From positions 552,048-616,047 of the forward strand of contig NZ_CP061308.1 in NCBI RefSeq assembly GCF_018687935.1: a DNA stretch of 64,000 nt, in the 5' to 3' direction. This DNA comes from Polynucleobacter sp. JS-JIR-5-A7. Its GTDB lineage: Bacteria > Pseudomonadota > Gammaproteobacteria > Burkholderiales > Burkholderiaceae. A model generated the notes under the pieces. It was given only the letters and a program-made list of their open reading frames with translations. It was not told where the DNA came from and ran no database searches. Position numbers and translations under genes: made by a program. Shown here piece by piece: positions 18,053-26,542 of the stretch (within the stretch, counting starts at the first letter, position 1; each line of letters opens with the position of its first letter).

Positions 18053-18742
18053 ATGGCAACCAAAAAAACTACTAAAGCCTCAATCGTTGTTCCCGTTGAA
18101 TTAGTATCCCTATCAGATAAAGCTTATGAGCAATTGGAAGAGCTTATCGTTACGATGAAGTTGGCTCCCGGTACCCCAGTCTCAGAAAGTCAACTCTCCA
18201 CCATGCTTGGCATCGGTAGAACTCCTATAAGAGAAGCTATTCAGCGTTTGAGTCATGAACACCTTGTATCTGTCATGCCTAAACGGGGTATTTTTATTTC
18301 TGATCTCAATCCACAAAAACAACTCAAAGTATTAGAGACTCGTCGTGAGTTGGAGAGATTGATTTGCAAAAAGTCAGCAAAGAGATGCAATCTAGAAGAG
18401 CGCAAACAGTTTGAGAGAATGGCCAAAGACTTTAAAAAAGCTGCAAAAGAGAAAAATGAAAAGCTTTTTCTGAAGGTGGATAAAGAATTAAATGATTTAA
18501 CCATCATCGCATCTAAAAATGAATATGCATCAAAGGCGCTATCAATGTTGCATGGTATGTCCAGAAGATTTTGGTTTGGTAATTTTCATCAGATCGGGGA
18601 TATTACAGTTGCGGCTATGCTGCATGCTGATATAGCGGATGCTATTTGTGAAGGCAATGAAAAAGAAGCTGGTTTAGCGGTAGATAAGTTGCTTGATTAC
18701 ATAGAAGAATTTACCCGTAAGACAGTAATGTCAAATGAGTAA
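18053..18742 (+). CDS. GntR/FCD-family transcriptional regulator
   Basis: This 229-residue protein has a winged HTH at about residues 20-90 (KAYEQLEELIVTMKLAPGTPVSE, then GIGRTPIREAIQRL). An all-helical FCD ligand domain follows (LETRRELERLI, with a late ADIADAICEGNEKEA). FCD regulators usually bind organic acids and repress nearby catabolic genes. It is the third gene of the hydroxylase operon and the only regulator in the 9-27 kb island. It is therefore the best candidate to act at the shared element found before three island operons; this is not shown by sequence. Confidence 0.88.
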   Translation: MATKKTTKASIVVPVELVSLSDKAYEQLEELIVTMKLAPGTPVSESQLSTMLGIGRTPIREAIQRLSHEHLVSVMPKRGIFISDLNPQKQLKVLETRRELERLICKKSAKRCNLEERKQFERMAKDFKKAAKEKNEKLFLKVDKELNDLTIIASKNEYASKALSMLHGMSRRFWFGNFHQIGDITVAAMLHADIADAICEGNEKEAGLAVDKLLDYIEEFTRKTVMSNE

Positions 18743-18795
18743 TGGTGTTAGTTGTAGTTGATGTCTTGTTAAATTGAGATTTATAGGAGACTGAA

Positions 18796-20091
18796 ATGAA
18801 AAAGCAGAAAATAAATAATCATGGTCGTCGTGAAGTAATTAAGGGAATAGGGGCCCTTTCAGCGCTAGCGGCCAGTGGCTGGGGATTCCCAGCGATTGCA
18901 CAAAACACCCCAATTAAGATCGGCATCTTGGCGCCTCGAGCTGGTATTGCTGGCACGATCGGTGAATGCGGTCTGCGTGGCGCAATGTTTGCAGCTGATA
19001 AAATAAATAAGACGGGTGGTATCGGCGGTCGTAAAGTTGAACTAGTCATTGAAGAAGAGACTAATGCCAAAGATACAACTGAGCGTTATCGCAAGCTAGT
19101 TCTCCAGGACAAAGTAGATTGTGTTCAGGGCTTAGTATCCTCTGGCGTTTCCTTGGCTCTTGGACCTACAGTTGAAGAGATGCAAACAGTCACCATTTAT
19201 TGGGACGGTACTACGCAAGATGGCGTGAAAGAAACAATTCCAAAGCCGAAATATCTTTTCCGCTCAACAGATAACGAGTGTGAAGCAGTGATGGCCTCAC
19301 TGATTGCAATTAAGCAATACAAAGGTAAGTTTGCAACCATTGCCGGAATCAATCCAGACTATTCCTATGGTAGAAATAACTGGGCAGCATTCCAGGCGCT
19401 CTTAAAACGTTTCAATATTGAGCACAAAGTTGTTGCAGAGCAGTGGCCTAAAGTTGGCACTATGGAGCTATCAGGACAAATTGCTGCTTTAAAAGCCGCC
19501 AAACCTGATCTCATCTTCTCTTCGCTCTTGTTTGCTGATTTACCAGTGTTTATGCAGAACGCTAGTGCAGCTGGATTAGGTAATGGCGATGTGAAATTTG
19601 TTCTGCCAGCTGCCGGCTTTCAGCACACACTAATGAAGAAAGAGTTCACACCAGAGGGTATGGTATTTGGGCACAACACGATGTACTTTGATTTACCAAA
19701 TGCTACTCCTTTGCAAAAAGAATTCGTAGCGCTCTACTACGATAAATATAAAGACTATCCAAACTGGGAAGCCGACAGAGCATACTTTGCAATGCAGGTC
19801 TATAAGGCTGGCATTGAAAAGGCACTTAAAGCCAATGGTGGTAAGTGGCCGGATAAAGATCAAATTGCTTCCGCCATGGAAGGCGTTCAAGTCCAATCAT
19901 TGGGTGGTCCAGGCATGATGCGTAAAGATCATATTGCTGAGCAAACTTTCTATCAGGGTCTGACAACGCATAAGAATAAGTATGACTTTGTCACAATTAA
20001 TCCAGTAGATAAAAAGTTTAGTGATCAACTCCAAAAACCTCCAGGAATGGATTTCTGGCAGTGGATTGACACAGCCAATATCACTCTTTAA
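18796..20091 (+). CDS. Branched-chain-amino-acid-type ABC transporter substrate-binding protein
   Basis: This 431-residue periplasmic binding protein (type 1 fold) carries a twin-arginine-like signal, GRREVIKG followed by a hydrophobic run and an AIAQ cleavage region near residue 35. The mature part starts PIKIGILAPRAG and has DKINKTGGIGGRKVELVIEE, typical of the LivK/AmiC/UrtA-like group. The ligand cannot be told from sequence; this group covers amino acids, amides, urea and aromatic acids. AGGAG stands before the ATG. A strong terminator-like hairpin separates it from the permease genes. Confidence 0.9.
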   Translation: MKKQKINNHGRREVIKGIGALSALAASGWGFPAIAQNTPIKIGILAPRAGIAGTIGECGLRGAMFAADKINKTGGIGGRKVELVIEEETNAKDTTERYRKLVLQDKVDCVQGLVSSGVSLALGPTVEEMQTVTIYWDGTTQDGVKETIPKPKYLFRSTDNECEAVMASLIAIKQYKGKFATIAGINPDYSYGRNNWAAFQALLKRFNIEHKVVAEQWPKVGTMELSGQIAALKAAKPDLIFSSLLFADLPVFMQNASAAGLGNGDVKFVLPAAGFQHTLMKKEFTPEGMVFGHNTMYFDLPNATPLQKEFVALYYDKYKDYPNWEADRAYFAMQVYKAGIEKALKANGGKWPDKDQIASAMEGVQVQSLGGPGMMRKDHIAEQTFYQGLTTHKNKYDFVTINPVDKKFSDQLQKPPGMDFWQWIDTANITL

Positions 20092-20102
20092 TAGTTAGTG
20101 CC

Positions 20103-20134
20103 GCTGAGCAGCCTTTGGGCTGCTCAGCTTTTTT
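20103..20134 (+). terminator. Strong hairpin with T-tract inside the ABC transporter operon
   Basis: An 11-bp perfect stem (GCTGAGCAGCC / GGCTGCTCAGC) has a TTTG loop and is followed by six T. It lies 11 bases after the binding-protein stop and 12 before the permease start. Such intra-operon hairpins commonly let the binding protein be made in excess; that role is inferred. Confidence 0.88.
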
Positions 20135-20145
20135 GAATGTGAAAA

Positions 20146-21030
20146 ATGACAGCATTTATTGACATTATTCTTAGCGGGCTTTTTCATGCTGCAGTTTTAT
20201 TTTTACTAGCTGGCGGTTTGCAGCTTGTCTTTGGCGTTCAAAAAATTGTGAATTTAGCTTGCGGTGCTTTCTATGCCCTAGGTGCTTATTTCGGAATTAC
20301 CCTCGTTTCATTAGCTATTAAATTTGGCATACCTGCCTATAGCTTGATTTTGGTACTCATTGTTGCAGGACTACTGATGGGTCTGGTCGGCCCGATCATT
20401 GAGCGCTTATTACGCTTGGTGTATGACCGCGAAGAGGGCTTTCAGCTTTTGCTTACCTTTGCCATTATGTTGCTCTTAGAGGATCTGATCAGAATGATCT
20501 GGGGTGCAACCCCAATGACTCTAGGTAATTTATCGATGACCTATGGTCAACTCAATTTCGCATCCACTTCGATCCCAACTTATAAGATTTTGGTGATTGG
20601 TGCGAGCATTATCTTGGCGCTTGGTTTGGGTTGGATGCTGCAAAAGACAGATTTTGGACGGATTGTTAGAGCTACTGCAGAAAACCGTCGCATGAGTGAG
20701 GCGATGGGTGTCAATGTGGTATGGATTAATGTAGCAATTTTTACTATGGGAACCATTTTGGGAACGATTGGCGGAGCCTTAGTTGTTCCAACTGCTGCGG
20801 CATCTTTGGAAATGATTTCCGAGGTGGTTGTTGAGGCTTTTGCGGTAGTGGTGATTGGTGGTCTCGGTAGTATGCGTGGCGCATTAGTTGGAGCGCTGAT
20901 TGTTGGTATTATGCGAGCCTTTGCCGTTTCAATCTACGCAGAGATAGATCTTCTCTTAATTTATTTGATTGTGATTGCAATCTTAATCTTCAAGCCGGCT
21001 GGATTATTTGGTAAGGCGGTGGAGTCATGA
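20146..21030 (+). CDS. ABC transporter permease, LivH type
   Basis: This 294-residue inner-membrane protein has eight or so hydrophobic segments. It shows the LivH-family pattern: GGLQLVFGVQKIVNLACGAFYALGAY near the N terminus and the cytoplasmic coupling region TAENRRMSEAMGVNV near residue 180. GGLGSMRGALVGALIVG follows. With the next gene it forms the channel of the importer served by the upstream binding protein. It overlaps the following permease gene by four bases. Confidence 0.92.
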   Translation: MTAFIDIILSGLFHAAVLFLLAGGLQLVFGVQKIVNLACGAFYALGAYFGITLVSLAIKFGIPAYSLILVLIVAGLLMGLVGPIIERLLRLVYDREEGFQLLLTFAIMLLLEDLIRMIWGATPMTLGNLSMTYGQLNFASTSIPTYKILVIGASIILALGLGWMLQKTDFGRIVRATAENRRMSEAMGVNVVWINVAIFTMGTILGTIGGALVVPTAAASLEMISEVVVEAFAVVVIGGLGSMRGALVGALIVGIMRAFAVSIYAEIDLLLIYLIVIAILIFKPAGLFGKAVES

Positions 21031-21995
21031 ATCTGCGTACCAAACTAACCCTACTGGTTTGCTTGGCCATCTTATGTGCTGCTCCATTCTTCCTGAGTCC
21101 TTATCACACGACTTTATTGCTACCAGCAATTGCCTATAGCATTATTTTGCTCGGGTTCAATCTTCTATTTGGCTATACGGGGCTGCTTTCATTTGGCCAT
21201 GCATTGTTTGTGGCGGTTGGAGCCTATACAGTAGCTATTCTGACAAGTCGATTAGGTATTAAAAATATGGAAATCATATTTTTATGTGCTATTGCTGCAA
21301 GTGTTGTGGTTGCTGTACCGGTCGGCCTGATCTGCGTTCGATATGTACGCATTTTCTTTGGTATGTTAACCCTTGCATTTGGAATGCTGTTTCATTCCAT
21401 CTTGTTTAAGTTTTATGATTTATCGGGCGGAGATTCTGGTATTCAGGTAGTAAGACCATTCTTATTTGGTCAAGACTTGAGTAGCATGGATAAAACGAGC
21501 TTTTTAGTTGGACCATTTTTCTATTACTCCATCATTATTTTGATTCTACTGGGAGCGCTGATGTGGCGAATTGTGCATTCTCCTATGGGCATGCACTTTC
21601 GTGCCATTCGTGACAATCCTAGAAAAGCTGAGTATCTCGGTATCCAGGTGCATCGCTTTCGTTTGATAGCATTTGTTATTTCTGCAGTCTATGGCGCCAT
21701 TGGTGGAGCTCTATTAGTTGTGCCTGTGGGTCTTGCTGATCCAGAGCTTGCCTACTGGACGCATTCAGGAAATATTGTATTCATGACGATCTTGGGTGGC
21801 TTTAATAATTTCTTTGGCCCAATCGTAGGCGCCTTTGCTTTTATTGGCCTCAAAGATCAGCTCGTTGGCTTAACACAATATTGGCGCTTTGCGTTGGGCG
21901 TAGTCTTAGTCTTACTGGTCTTGTTATTACCTAATGGAATTATGGGCTTATTACAAGCTAGAAAAAGAATGGTTTCTCAGGAGAAAGCACAATGA
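21027..21995 (+). CDS. ABC transporter permease, LivM type
   Basis: This 322-residue membrane protein has the LivM signature: NLLFGYTGLLSFGHALFVAVGAY near residue 45, a coupling region RAIRDNPRKAEYLGI near residue 195, and GGFNNFFGPIVGAF later. It pairs with the LivH-type subunit. It overlaps its neighbours by four bases on each side, so the whole transporter set is tightly coupled. Confidence 0.92.
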   Translation: MNLRTKLTLLVCLAILCAAPFFLSPYHTTLLLPAIAYSIILLGFNLLFGYTGLLSFGHALFVAVGAYTVAILTSRLGIKNMEIIFLCAIAASVVVAVPVGLICVRYVRIFFGMLTLAFGMLFHSILFKFYDLSGGDSGIQVVRPFLFGQDLSSMDKTSFLVGPFFYYSIIILILLGALMWRIVHSPMGMHFRAIRDNPRKAEYLGIQVHRFRLIAFVISAVYGAIGGALLVVPVGLADPELAYWTHSGNIVFMTILGGFNNFFGPIVGAFAFIGLKDQLVGLTQYWRFALGVVLVLLVLLLPNGIMGLLQARKRMVSQEKAQ

Positions 21996-22756
21996 CCCCA
22001 ATACTTGAGGCCAAAAATGTTTCTAAAAACTATGGTGTCTATCAAGCTTTAAAAAATGTGAGCTTGAAATTCTTCGAGGGAGAGACGATCTCTATCGTTG
22101 GACCAAATGGTGCTGGTAAGACTACTTTTGTTAATGTGCTTACTGGTTTATTAAAGCCTACTGATGGTGATGTCGATTTTTATGGTAAGTCTATTGCAGG
22201 AGTGGGTCCCGTTAAGCTTTCTCAGTACGGAATGGCCAGAGCTTTTCAGCTGGTACAAATTTTTCCGCTAATGACAGTACAAGAAACGATTATTTCTGCA
22301 GTCATTTCGCAAACTGGCTCTCAATATAATTTCTGGTCTAGTGCATCTGCACAAAAACGTTTAATAGATAAGGCTTATGAGGTTGCCAAAATATTTAATC
22401 TCGATAAAAAAATGTCCTGGCAAGCTTCATATCTTTCTCAAGGCGAAAAGAAGCTTCTCGATATTGCTAGTGCATTTGCACTAGATCCTAAGGTAATCTT
22501 GCTCGATGAGCCTACTAGCGGCATCTCTACCGCAGATAAGCGCGGCATTATGGATACCTTGATGGAGGCTGCAAAGATCTCAGGCATCAAGACTATCTTG
22601 CTAGTTGAGCACGATATGGAATTAGTGGCTGAGTATTCAACGCGCATTGTTGCGTTGGCTGAAGGGCAGTTATTGGCTGATTTACCGCCAAAAGAGTTCT
22701 TTGCCAATGCTGAACTAGAAGCGCAGATTATTGGAAAGCGGGTTTCTCATGCTTGA
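21992..22756 (+). CDS. ABC transporter ATP-binding protein, LivG type
   Basis: This 254-residue cytoplasmic ATPase has Walker A GPNGAGKTT near residue 36 and a signature motif of LSQGEKKLLDIASA, a variant of LSGGQ with Q in place of the first G. Walker B is KVILLDEPTSGIS, and the H-loop is LLVEHDMELV. It powers import by the two permeases. Its start overlaps the livM-like stop by four bases and it overlaps the next ATPase gene by eight. Confidence 0.92.
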   Translation: MTPILEAKNVSKNYGVYQALKNVSLKFFEGETISIVGPNGAGKTTFVNVLTGLLKPTDGDVDFYGKSIAGVGPVKLSQYGMARAFQLVQIFPLMTVQETIISAVISQTGSQYNFWSSASAQKRLIDKAYEVAKIFNLDKKMSWQASYLSQGEKKLLDIASAFALDPKVILLDEPTSGISTADKRGIMDTLMEAAKISGIKTILLVEHDMELVAEYSTRIVALAEGQLLADLPPKEFFANAELEAQIIGKRVSHA

Positions 22757-23456
22757 GATTAAATCTTTGGCAGTTGATATTCAGAATAGCCCGATATTGC
22801 GCAACATTAATATCGATGTGAACCCTGGTGAGTTGGTATGTCTTGTTGGTAGAAATGGCGCTGGCAAAACAACGACTTTAAAAAGTCTCATGGGGTATTT
22901 GAAACCTAAGGGTGGCGATATTCTGTGGAAAGGCAAGTCTTTAGTTGGTATGAAGACTTTCGATATTGCTAGAGCAGGTATTGGGTTCTCCCCAGAAGAG
23001 AGTGAAGTGTTTGGTGATCTAACTGTGGCTGAAAATATTGAGATGCCGACTTGGACCATTCAAACCAAACTATCCAAAGATGAGCGCATTGCGTTAGCTT
23101 ACAAAATCTTTCCTAAGTTAGAGCGCTATCGAGATAGGGGCGGTCACCATTTATCTGGTGGTGAGCGCAAAATGCTCTCGATTGCTAGAGCACTTGCCTT
23201 AGATCCTGAGATGCTGATCTTAGATGAACCATTTGAAGGACTTTCTCCAGCTATTATTCCGGTGATTAGTGATGGCTTATCTTCGATACGAGGTCTCGGC
23301 AGAGCTATTTTGATGGCAGAGTCAAATGCCTTCCATATTCCAGACTATGCAGATCGGGTTTATATCATTGAGCGTGGAGAGATTATTTTTTCTGGCTCAG
23401 TTGAAGAAGCTAAGCGGGTTGCTCAATCCCAACTATCTATCGCCGCTAAGAATTAG
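22749..23456 (+). CDS. ABC transporter ATP-binding protein, LivF type
   Basis: This protein of about 235 residues has Walker A GRNGAGKTTTLKSLMG, signature LSGGERKMLSIARAL, Walker B EMLILDEPFEGLSP and an H-loop position read as MAESNAFH, where the usual histidine is replaced in this subfamily by Ser/Asn-type residues. ATG 22749 overlaps the end of the preceding gene by eight bases and fits the LivF N terminus better than 22731. It is the last gene of the importer operon and ends overlapping the stop of the convergent hydrolase gene. Confidence 0.92.
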   Translation: MLEIKSLAVDIQNSPILRNINIDVNPGELVCLVGRNGAGKTTTLKSLMGYLKPKGGDILWKGKSLVGMKTFDIARAGIGFSPEESEVFGDLTVAENIEMPTWTIQTKLSKDERIALAYKIFPKLERYRDRGGHHLSGGERKMLSIARALALDPEMLILDEPFEGLSPAIIPVISDGLSSIRGLGRAILMAESNAFHIPDYADRVYIIERGEIIFSGSVEEAKRVAQSQLSIAAKN

Positions 23457-24511
23457 AGTCCAGTCAAACTATCAATCGCCTTTGAAATGGCTTCAGTAGA
23501 CGAGGCATCAAGAGCGCTAGTAGCCATATGCCCCCAGTTTGTATCTAGTTTCACCAATAAACAATTGGGAATCAAACTTGCTGAATGAATAGCCTGTTCA
23601 ATTGGATTAAATAGGTCAAGACTGGGAACGCTGATGAGGCATTTAGCTCTAATGGATCTAAGAGCTTTTGCTAAGTCACCATTAAACGAAGCTGTCTGAC
23701 TCACATCATGTGCATCGTATGCGATTGATTGGTAAATCCAGTCTAGGGGGTGGAAATTCATCCCCTTCCACCATTGCAGCCTTTGTTCATACCAGTCTTG
23801 TATTTGGGTAACATCTATAAATTGTTCATCACACTGATTGGGTGTACGCATTGCCAGCATCTGCATTATTGGCAACCATGCTAACCAAGCTTTATCAGGG
23901 TCATACGAGCCATTCATCTCGATATGGGAGGCTAGACACTCGCGAGCTGCCCTGGTCATTGATGATGCCCATGCAGTCGTTTTAGACATGGGTGTCAGTG
24001 CAATGATGTAGTCCATGAAGTCTGGGTAGGAGACAGCCCATTGCAGGGCTTGCATGCCACCCATAGAGGCCCCAATGATCGCATTGACATGAGTAATACC
24101 CAGTTGATCAAGCAACTTCTTCTGGCTTTCAACCATATCTCGAATTGTAAATTTAGGAAACTGAAAGTAAGGCTGTTCTTTTGAATTGGATGGAGAGCTG
24201 CTGAAACCATTCCCAAGTGCATCAATCGCAATGATGCGAGTATTTTTGATATCCAGTGTGTGAGATTGATTGATTAAAAAATCAAGACGATGATGAATGC
24301 TGCCAATGGCGCATAAGAAAATGACTAGTGGCTTTGAATGATCACCAAGTTCACCATGAACTACATAGCTGACTAGGCAATTTTTGATTTGCTCACCCAA
24401 TTCGAGAGAAAGGTCCCCGATGCTCAATAAATGATGCGGCGCATCAATCCAATCGCCTTGTAGGGCTGGATGAGTATTTAGAGAGCTTATATCTATTGAC
24501 ACGGCGAGCAT
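23453..24511 (-). CDS. Alpha/beta hydrolase, homoserine O-acetyltransferase (MetX)-like
   Basis: This 352-residue alpha/beta-hydrolase fold protein has nucleophile elbow GASMGGMQALQW and a late catalytic pair, Asp in SVPSLDLFNP and His in NWGHMA. The overall layout (long lid between DFMDYIIALTPM and the Asp region) is that of the MetX-like acyltransferase group. The core shows unusual residues for true MetX, and the setting among catabolic genes suggests an ester, thioester or C-C bond hydrolase rather than methionine synthesis. It is divergent from the dioxygenase operon and converges on the ABC transporter operon with a 4-base overlap. Confidence 0.75.
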   Translation of the reverse strand: MLAVSIDISSLNTHPALQGDWIDAPHHLLSIGDLSLELGEQIKNCLVSYVVHGELGDHSKPLVIFLCAIGSIHHRLDFLINQSHTLDIKNTRIIAIDALGNGFSSSPSNSKEQPYFQFPKFTIRDMVESQKKLLDQLGITHVNAIIGASMGGMQALQWAVSYPDFMDYIIALTPMSKTTAWASSMTRAARECLASHIEMNGSYDPDKAWLAWLPIMQMLAMRTPNQCDEQFIDVTQIQDWYEQRLQWWKGMNFHPLDWIYQSIAYDAHDVSQTASFNGDLAKALRSIRAKCLISVPSLDLFNPIEQAIHSASLIPNCLLVKLDTNWGHMATSALDASSTEAISKAIDSLTGL

Positions 24512-24527
24512 CCTTCAATAAAGTTTT

Positions 24528-24560
24528 CTGTAATGTACAACTTATATATTAGTTGATCAA
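24528..24560 (+). promoter_or_regulatory. Related upstream element, copy C (dioxygenase/hydrolase divergent region)
   Basis: CTGTAAT is followed 10 bases later by TATATTAG (24545-24552), resembling copies A and B but with two extra bases between the parts and less identity downstream (TTGATCAA). It lies between the two divergent starts at 24511 and 24582. The match is weaker than between A and B. Confidence 0.4.
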
Positions 24561-24581
24561 TCGAATGAAAGCGAGACAAAA

Positions 24582-25445
24582 ATGCCTAAGTTTTTAACGG
24601 AAGCTCAGGTCCAGCAATTTAAGGATTTGGGCTATGTTTCCAAACTTAGGGTAATGAATGCTCAGCAGACGCAGGCTATTCGAGATCTATTAGAAGATTT
24701 TGAACGGCGCCAAGGGTCTCCTTTGCATGGTTCTCAAAGACATAAAACGCACTTATTATTTCCTTGGTTAAATGATTTAGTCCGAGATACCAAAATTGTG
24801 GATGCAATCGAAGATTTGTACGGTAACAATATTTTGTGTTGGACAAGTAATTTCTTTATTAAAGAAGCGCATGATCCTGGATTTGTATCGTGGCATCAGG
24901 ATTCTACATACTGGGGCTTGTCATCACCTGATGTTGTGACTGCATGGATTGCCTTATCTTCTAGTAATACAAGTAATGGGGCTATGGCGGTGATTCCGGG
25001 TACCCATGCGATGGAGCAAATCCCACATCGAGATACTTACTCTAAAAATAATCTACTCACCCGCGGGCAAGAAGTTGCTGTTGAGGTTGATGAGAGTAAG
25101 GGTGTGACTTTAGAACTAGAGCCTGGTGAGATGTCTTTACATCATGTACGTATCATTCATGGATCACCTCCTAACAATTCAAATTCAAGACGGATTGGGT
25201 TTGCAATTCGTTACATCCCAACCCATGTAAAACAAATTGAGGGCGATGATTCCGCAACGCTAGTAAGAGGTGAGGATACATTTAAAACCTTTGCTCATGA
25301 ACCCAGACCTAGTCAAGAGATGGAGCCTGATTTTGTGAAGCTGCATCAAGAGATCACAGAGAAAAGTGCAAAGATTCTTTATAAGGGTACTAAGGTTGAG
25401 AGTTACGACGCCTCATTAGCTGATCCAAGGGTGCGCTCTGCATGA
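24582..25445 (+). CDS. Phytanoyl-CoA dioxygenase (PhyH)-family oxygenase
   Basis: This 287-residue protein is of the non-haem iron, 2-oxoglutarate-dependent family. The metal triad is visible: His105 and Asp107 in SWHQDSTYWG and His193 in RIIHGSPPNNS. An arginine in RIGFAIRY likely binds 2-oxoglutarate. PIPGTHA-like spacing appears as IPGTHAMEQIPHRD. The family hydroxylates acyl-CoAs, amino acids, ectoine or phosphonates; the substrate here is unknown. It overlaps the next gene (zinc alcohol dehydrogenase) by four bases, suggesting hydroxylation followed by oxidation of the new alcohol. Confidence 0.85.
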   Translation: MPKFLTEAQVQQFKDLGYVSKLRVMNAQQTQAIRDLLEDFERRQGSPLHGSQRHKTHLLFPWLNDLVRDTKIVDAIEDLYGNNILCWTSNFFIKEAHDPGFVSWHQDSTYWGLSSPDVVTAWIALSSSNTSNGAMAVIPGTHAMEQIPHRDTYSKNNLLTRGQEVAVEVDESKGVTLELEPGEMSLHHVRIIHGSPPNNSNSRRIGFAIRYIPTHVKQIEGDDSATLVRGEDTFKTFAHEPRPSQEMEPDFVKLHQEITEKSAKILYKGTKVESYDASLADPRVRSA

Positions 25446-26542
25446 ATTTTTCCGGAGCGGTACTCAGAGAGCTTGGCCGCCCCTTGCAAATTGAGACTTT
25501 GTCTCTAAAGGGTCTATTGGCTAAAGATGTGGTTGTCAGAATTAAGGCCACTAGCCTGTGTCACACGGATCTTGAAGCGGTAGAGGGTGCCCTGGGAACG
25601 CCGGTTCCATTTATTCCTGGTCATGAAGCTGCTGGTATTGTTGAATCCATAGGCAAAGACGTTGCGCATCTCAAACCAGGGGATCATGTTGTTATCTCTT
25701 GGAACCCTTATTGTGGCACTTGTTACTTTTGCCAACGTAAACAAAGAATCATTTGTAGTCAGTATCGCGCCAACGCTACTAAGTCATTTCATTTTGATGG
25801 CGCACCTAGAATTTACGCAAAGGATAAGCCCGTTCATCAGTTGATGTATGCAGGGAGTTTTTCTGAGGTTGTTGTAGTGACCGAAGAGTGTGCAGTGAAA
25901 GTGCCCAAAGAATTGCCTTTTGAGGTTGCTTGCTTGATTGGCTGCGGGGTCATGACTGGGGTTGGAGCTGTTCTTAACATTGCCGAGCTAGAGCAAGGTG
26001 GAACCGTGGCAGTCATTGGATGTGGAGCAGTTGGACTATCTGCAATCCAAGGGGCTAAGCTGGCAAATGCCGGAAAGATCTTGGCGATTGATCGGGATCC
26101 GGTAAAGCTACAAATAGCCAAACAGTTTGGCGCTACTGATATCTTACTTGCCGATGAAAACGTAATTCAAGCTTGTATGCAGATGACCCATCAAATTGGA
26201 TTTGACTGTGTTGTCGAATCTGCAGGTAATGAAGCAGCATTTCAGCTAAGTGTAGAGATCGTCAGGCCAGGTGGGAAAACAGTTTGGTTGGGCAAAGTAC
26301 CGGTCAATCAAAAAGTCTCATTTCGTTGGGGCTCCCTCATGGGTGAAAAGCGCATTCATCGCTCTAGTTATGGCGGTACTAGACCAGAAATTGATTTCCC
26401 TTTTTTGGCGGAAGCCTATTTCTCAGGAAAATTACTGCTCGATCAGTACATTACCAGCAGAATAGGTTTGGCAGATGTGAATGAGGGGCTCGCTCGTCTA
26501 AAGCAAGGCAAAGAAATCCGCTCAGTGATCTTATTAGATTAA
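25442..26542 (+). CDS. Zinc-dependent alcohol dehydrogenase (medium-chain)
   Basis: This 366-residue MDR-family enzyme has a catalytic zinc site: Cys in TSLCHTDLEAVEG and His in PFIPGHEAAGIVE. The structural zinc lobe is CGTCYFCQRKQRIIC (four cysteines). The Rossmann motif is VAVIGCGAVGLSAIQGA with an acidic residue (AIDRD) after the second strand, indicating NAD rather than NADP. The sequence most resembles class III/aryl or NDMA-type alcohol dehydrogenases. It is coupled to the PhyH gene. Its end overlaps the convergent cupin gene by four bases. Confidence 0.88.
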   Translation: MNFSGAVLRELGRPLQIETLSLKGLLAKDVVVRIKATSLCHTDLEAVEGALGTPVPFIPGHEAAGIVESIGKDVAHLKPGDHVVISWNPYCGTCYFCQRKQRIICSQYRANATKSFHFDGAPRIYAKDKPVHQLMYAGSFSEVVVVTEECAVKVPKELPFEVACLIGCGVMTGVGAVLNIAELEQGGTVAVIGCGAVGLSAIQGAKLANAGKILAIDRDPVKLQIAKQFGATDILLADENVIQACMQMTHQIGFDCVVESAGNEAAFQLSVEIVRPGGKTVWLGKVPVNQKVSFRWGSLMGEKRIHRSSYGGTRPEIDFPFLAEAYFSGKLLLDQYITSRIGLADVNEGLARLKQGKEIRSVILLD

